DNA of 64,000 nucleotides, taken from positions 1,381,383-1,445,382 of the forward strand of contig NZ_JAMOKG010000001.1 in assembly GCF_023656565.1 (NCBI RefSeq), in the 5' to 3' direction. Each line of letters opens with the position of its first letter. Position 1 is the first letter of the stretch. This document shows, in pieces, positions 62,362 through 64,000 of the stretch. This DNA comes from Flavobacterium tyrosinilyticum. Its GTDB lineage: Bacteria > Bacteroidota > Bacteroidia > Flavobacteriales > Flavobacteriaceae. Made by a program: the position numbers and the translations under genes. Below the pieces are notes generated by a model. That model was not told the DNA's origin and did no database searches. It was given only the letters and a program-made list of their open reading frames with translations.

Positions 62362-63903
62362 ATGGCAAAACAAGAAGATATATTTAAGAATGTGGTTTCG
62401 CACGCAAAAGAGTACGGATTTATTTTTCCGTCAAGCGAAGTTTACGATGGTTTAAGTGCTGTATATGATTACGCACAAAACGGTGTCGAATTGAAAAAGA
62501 ATATCCGTGAATATTGGTGGAAATCAATGGTTCAGATGAATGAAAATATTGTCGGCCTTGATGCTGCAATATTAATGCATCCAACAACTTGGAAAGCTTC
62601 TGGCCACGTTGATGCATTCAATGATCCATTAATTGATAATAAAGATTCTAAAAAGAGATATAGAGCTGACGTTTTGGTTGAAGACCATGCTGAAAAAATT
62701 CACCAAAAAGCGCAAAAAGAAATTGACAAAGCAAAAGCTCGTTTTGGCGATGCATTCAACGAACAAGAGTTTGTAACTACAAACGCTCGTGTAATTGAAT
62801 ATTTGGCTAAAGAAAAAGAAATTAGAGAGCGTTTAGGTCGTTCTTTGGGAAACGGAGATTTGGCTGATGTTAAAGCTTTGATCGAAGAACTTGAAATTGC
62901 TGATCCTGAAACGGGTTCTAAAAACTGGACAGAGGTAAAACAATTTAACTTGATGTTTGGAACAAAATTAGGTGCATCTGCAGAAAATGCAATGGATTTG
63001 TATTTACGTCCAGAAACGGCTCAAGGTATTTTTGTGAACTTCTTAAATGTTCAGAAATCGGGGCGTATGAAAGTTCCTTTTGGAATTGCTCAAACGGGTA
63101 AAGCATTTAGAAATGAAATTGTAGCAAGACAATTTATTTTCCGTATGCGTGAGTTTGAACAAATGGAAATGCAATTTTTTGTACGTCCAGGAGAAGAAAT
63201 GAAATCATACGAATACTGGAAAGAAACGCGTTTGAAATGGCATTTATCTTTAGGATTAGGAAAAGAAAATTACCGTTTTCACGATCACGAAAAATTAGCG
63301 CACTACGCAAACGCAGCAGCAGATATCGAATTTAATTTCCCATTTGGATTTAAAGAATTGGAAGGAATTCACTCTCGTACCGATTTCGATTTGAAAGCGC
63401 ACGAAGAATATTCTGGAAGAAAATTACAATATTTTGATCCTGAATTAAACGAAAATTATGTTCCTTACGTAGTAGAAACTTCTGTTGGTTTAGATCGTAT
63501 GTTCTTGGCTGTTTTTGCCACTTCATTAAAAGAAGAAACATTAGAAGACGGTTCTACAAGAACAGTTTTAAAATTGCCAGCAGTTTTAGCGCCAACTAAA
63601 GCAGCAGTATTACCATTGGTTAAAAAAGATGGCTTACCAGAAGTTTCAAGAAAAATCATTGAAGATTTGAAATGGGATTTCAATGTGGCTTATGATGAAA
63701 AAGATGCTGTAGGACGTCGTTACAGAAGACAAGATGCTTTAGGAACGCCTTTCTGTATTACGGTAGATCATCAAACTCTTGAAGACGAAACAGTAACAAT
63801 TCGTCATAGAGATACAATGAAACAAGATCGTGTAAAAATTACTGAATTAAGAGGTATTATCGAAAACGAAGTTTCGATGAAAAACTGGTTAATGAAAATG
63901 TAA
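62362..63903 (+). CDS. glyS: Glycine--tRNA ligase
   Basis: A 513-residue class II aminoacyl-tRNA synthetase of the homodimeric (alpha2) type. Features are FIFPSSEVYDGLSAVYDY near the N-terminus, EYWWKSMVQMNENIVGLDAA, the motif-2 region IAQTGKAFRNEI, FRMREFEQMEMQFF, and the class II motif-3-like stretch TSVGLDRMFLAVF. The C-terminal anticodon-binding domain follows (VLPLVKKDGLPEVSRKI, DEKDAVGRRYRRQDALGTPF). The sequence is complete and ends in LMKM. It has a very short predicted leader and its own terminator. Confidence 0.98.
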   Translation: MAKQEDIFKNVVSHAKEYGFIFPSSEVYDGLSAVYDYAQNGVELKKNIREYWWKSMVQMNENIVGLDAAILMHPTTWKASGHVDAFNDPLIDNKDSKKRYRADVLVEDHAEKIHQKAQKEIDKAKARFGDAFNEQEFVTTNARVIEYLAKEKEIRERLGRSLGNGDLADVKALIEELEIADPETGSKNWTEVKQFNLMFGTKLGASAENAMDLYLRPETAQGIFVNFLNVQKSGRMKVPFGIAQTGKAFRNEIVARQFIFRMREFEQMEMQFFVRPGEEMKSYEYWKETRLKWHLSLGLGKENYRFHDHEKLAHYANAAADIEFNFPFGFKELEGIHSRTDFDLKAHEEYSGRKLQYFDPELNENYVPYVVETSVGLDRMFLAVFATSLKEETLEDGSTRTVLKLPAVLAPTKAAVLPLVKKDGLPEVSRKIIEDLKWDFNVAYDEKDAVGRRYRRQDALGTPFCITVDHQTLEDETVTIRHRDTMKQDRVKITELRGIIENEVSMKNWLMKM

Positions 63904-63922
63904 TCTTTACAGTTTAGTATAG

Positions 63923-63957
63923 AAATCCCAAATTCCGTAACGGAGTTTGGGATTTTT
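63923..63957 (+). terminator. Terminator after glyS
   Basis: AAATCCCAAATTCCG and CGGAGTTTGGGATTT pair with one mismatch around TAA and are followed by Ts. Confidence 0.85.
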
Positions 63958-64000
63958 GATTTTAAAAAGCAGGTATTTTATCGGCTTTTTTTGCATTTCA

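Overview
The window is about 64 kb of low-GC chromosome from a member of the Bacteroidetes, almost certainly a Flavobacterium or close relative. Four things support this: promoters of the form TTG-N17-21-TAnnTTTG; many type IX secretion (T9SS) C-terminal sorting domains; a stand-alone atpD-atpC pair; and a panC / GT5-domain / DUF4270 / glmS neighbourhood typical of flavobacteria. No rRNA, tRNA or CRISPR array was recognised.

Layout. 1-1.3 kb: the end of an OmpA-like gene, then an antitoxin/ParE-like toxin pair whose toxin carries an early in-frame stop, set among copies of a 27-bp palindrome. 1.3-8 kb: aldo/keto reductase, a GT51 transglycosylase with an AsmA-like N-terminus, a small lipoprotein, and an esterase-radA pair. 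8.1-13.8 kb: panC-panD facing an operon of a GT5-domain protein, a DUF4270 lipoprotein and glmS.

13.8-24.8 kb is an accessory region bracketed by two identical 39-bp terminator copies. It holds a small T9SS-sorted protein with one YD motif, a 2127-residue SpvB/FG-GAP/Rhs polymorphic toxin, its probable membrane immunity protein, a displaced orphan toxin tip joined to a collapsed piece of Rhs core, a paralogous immunity protein, two more core fragments interrupted by IS-end-like sequence, a broken IS1-family transposase, and a whole and a decayed copy of a fibre-like secreted protein. This Rhs tip/immunity array is the most interesting locus in the window.

25-35.7 kb: a TonB-dependent receptor with a GDSL lipoprotein, atpDC, an NAD(P)-binding protein, a BioF-like enzyme, and an operon of a TraB/GumN protein, an ECF sigma factor and a membrane protein that may be its anti-sigma factor. 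35.8-56.1 kb is dominated by four giant secreted proteins that share a roughly 430-residue type C T9SS C-terminal module. Two of them point away from each other around recX and share a near-identical 1056-bp inverted repeat. Two carry long, nearly identical tandem Ig-like repeats. 56-64 kb: a cupin/JmjC-like protein, a small membrane protein, ribF, a secreted reprolysin-like metalloprotease, a comF-like gene and glyS.

Housekeeping functions (pantothenate, amino sugar, ATP synthesis, FAD, glycyl-tRNA, DNA repair) are interspersed with surface and secreted systems that depend on T9SS. The T9SS machinery itself is not in the window. All calls come from reading the sequence; no database search was run.
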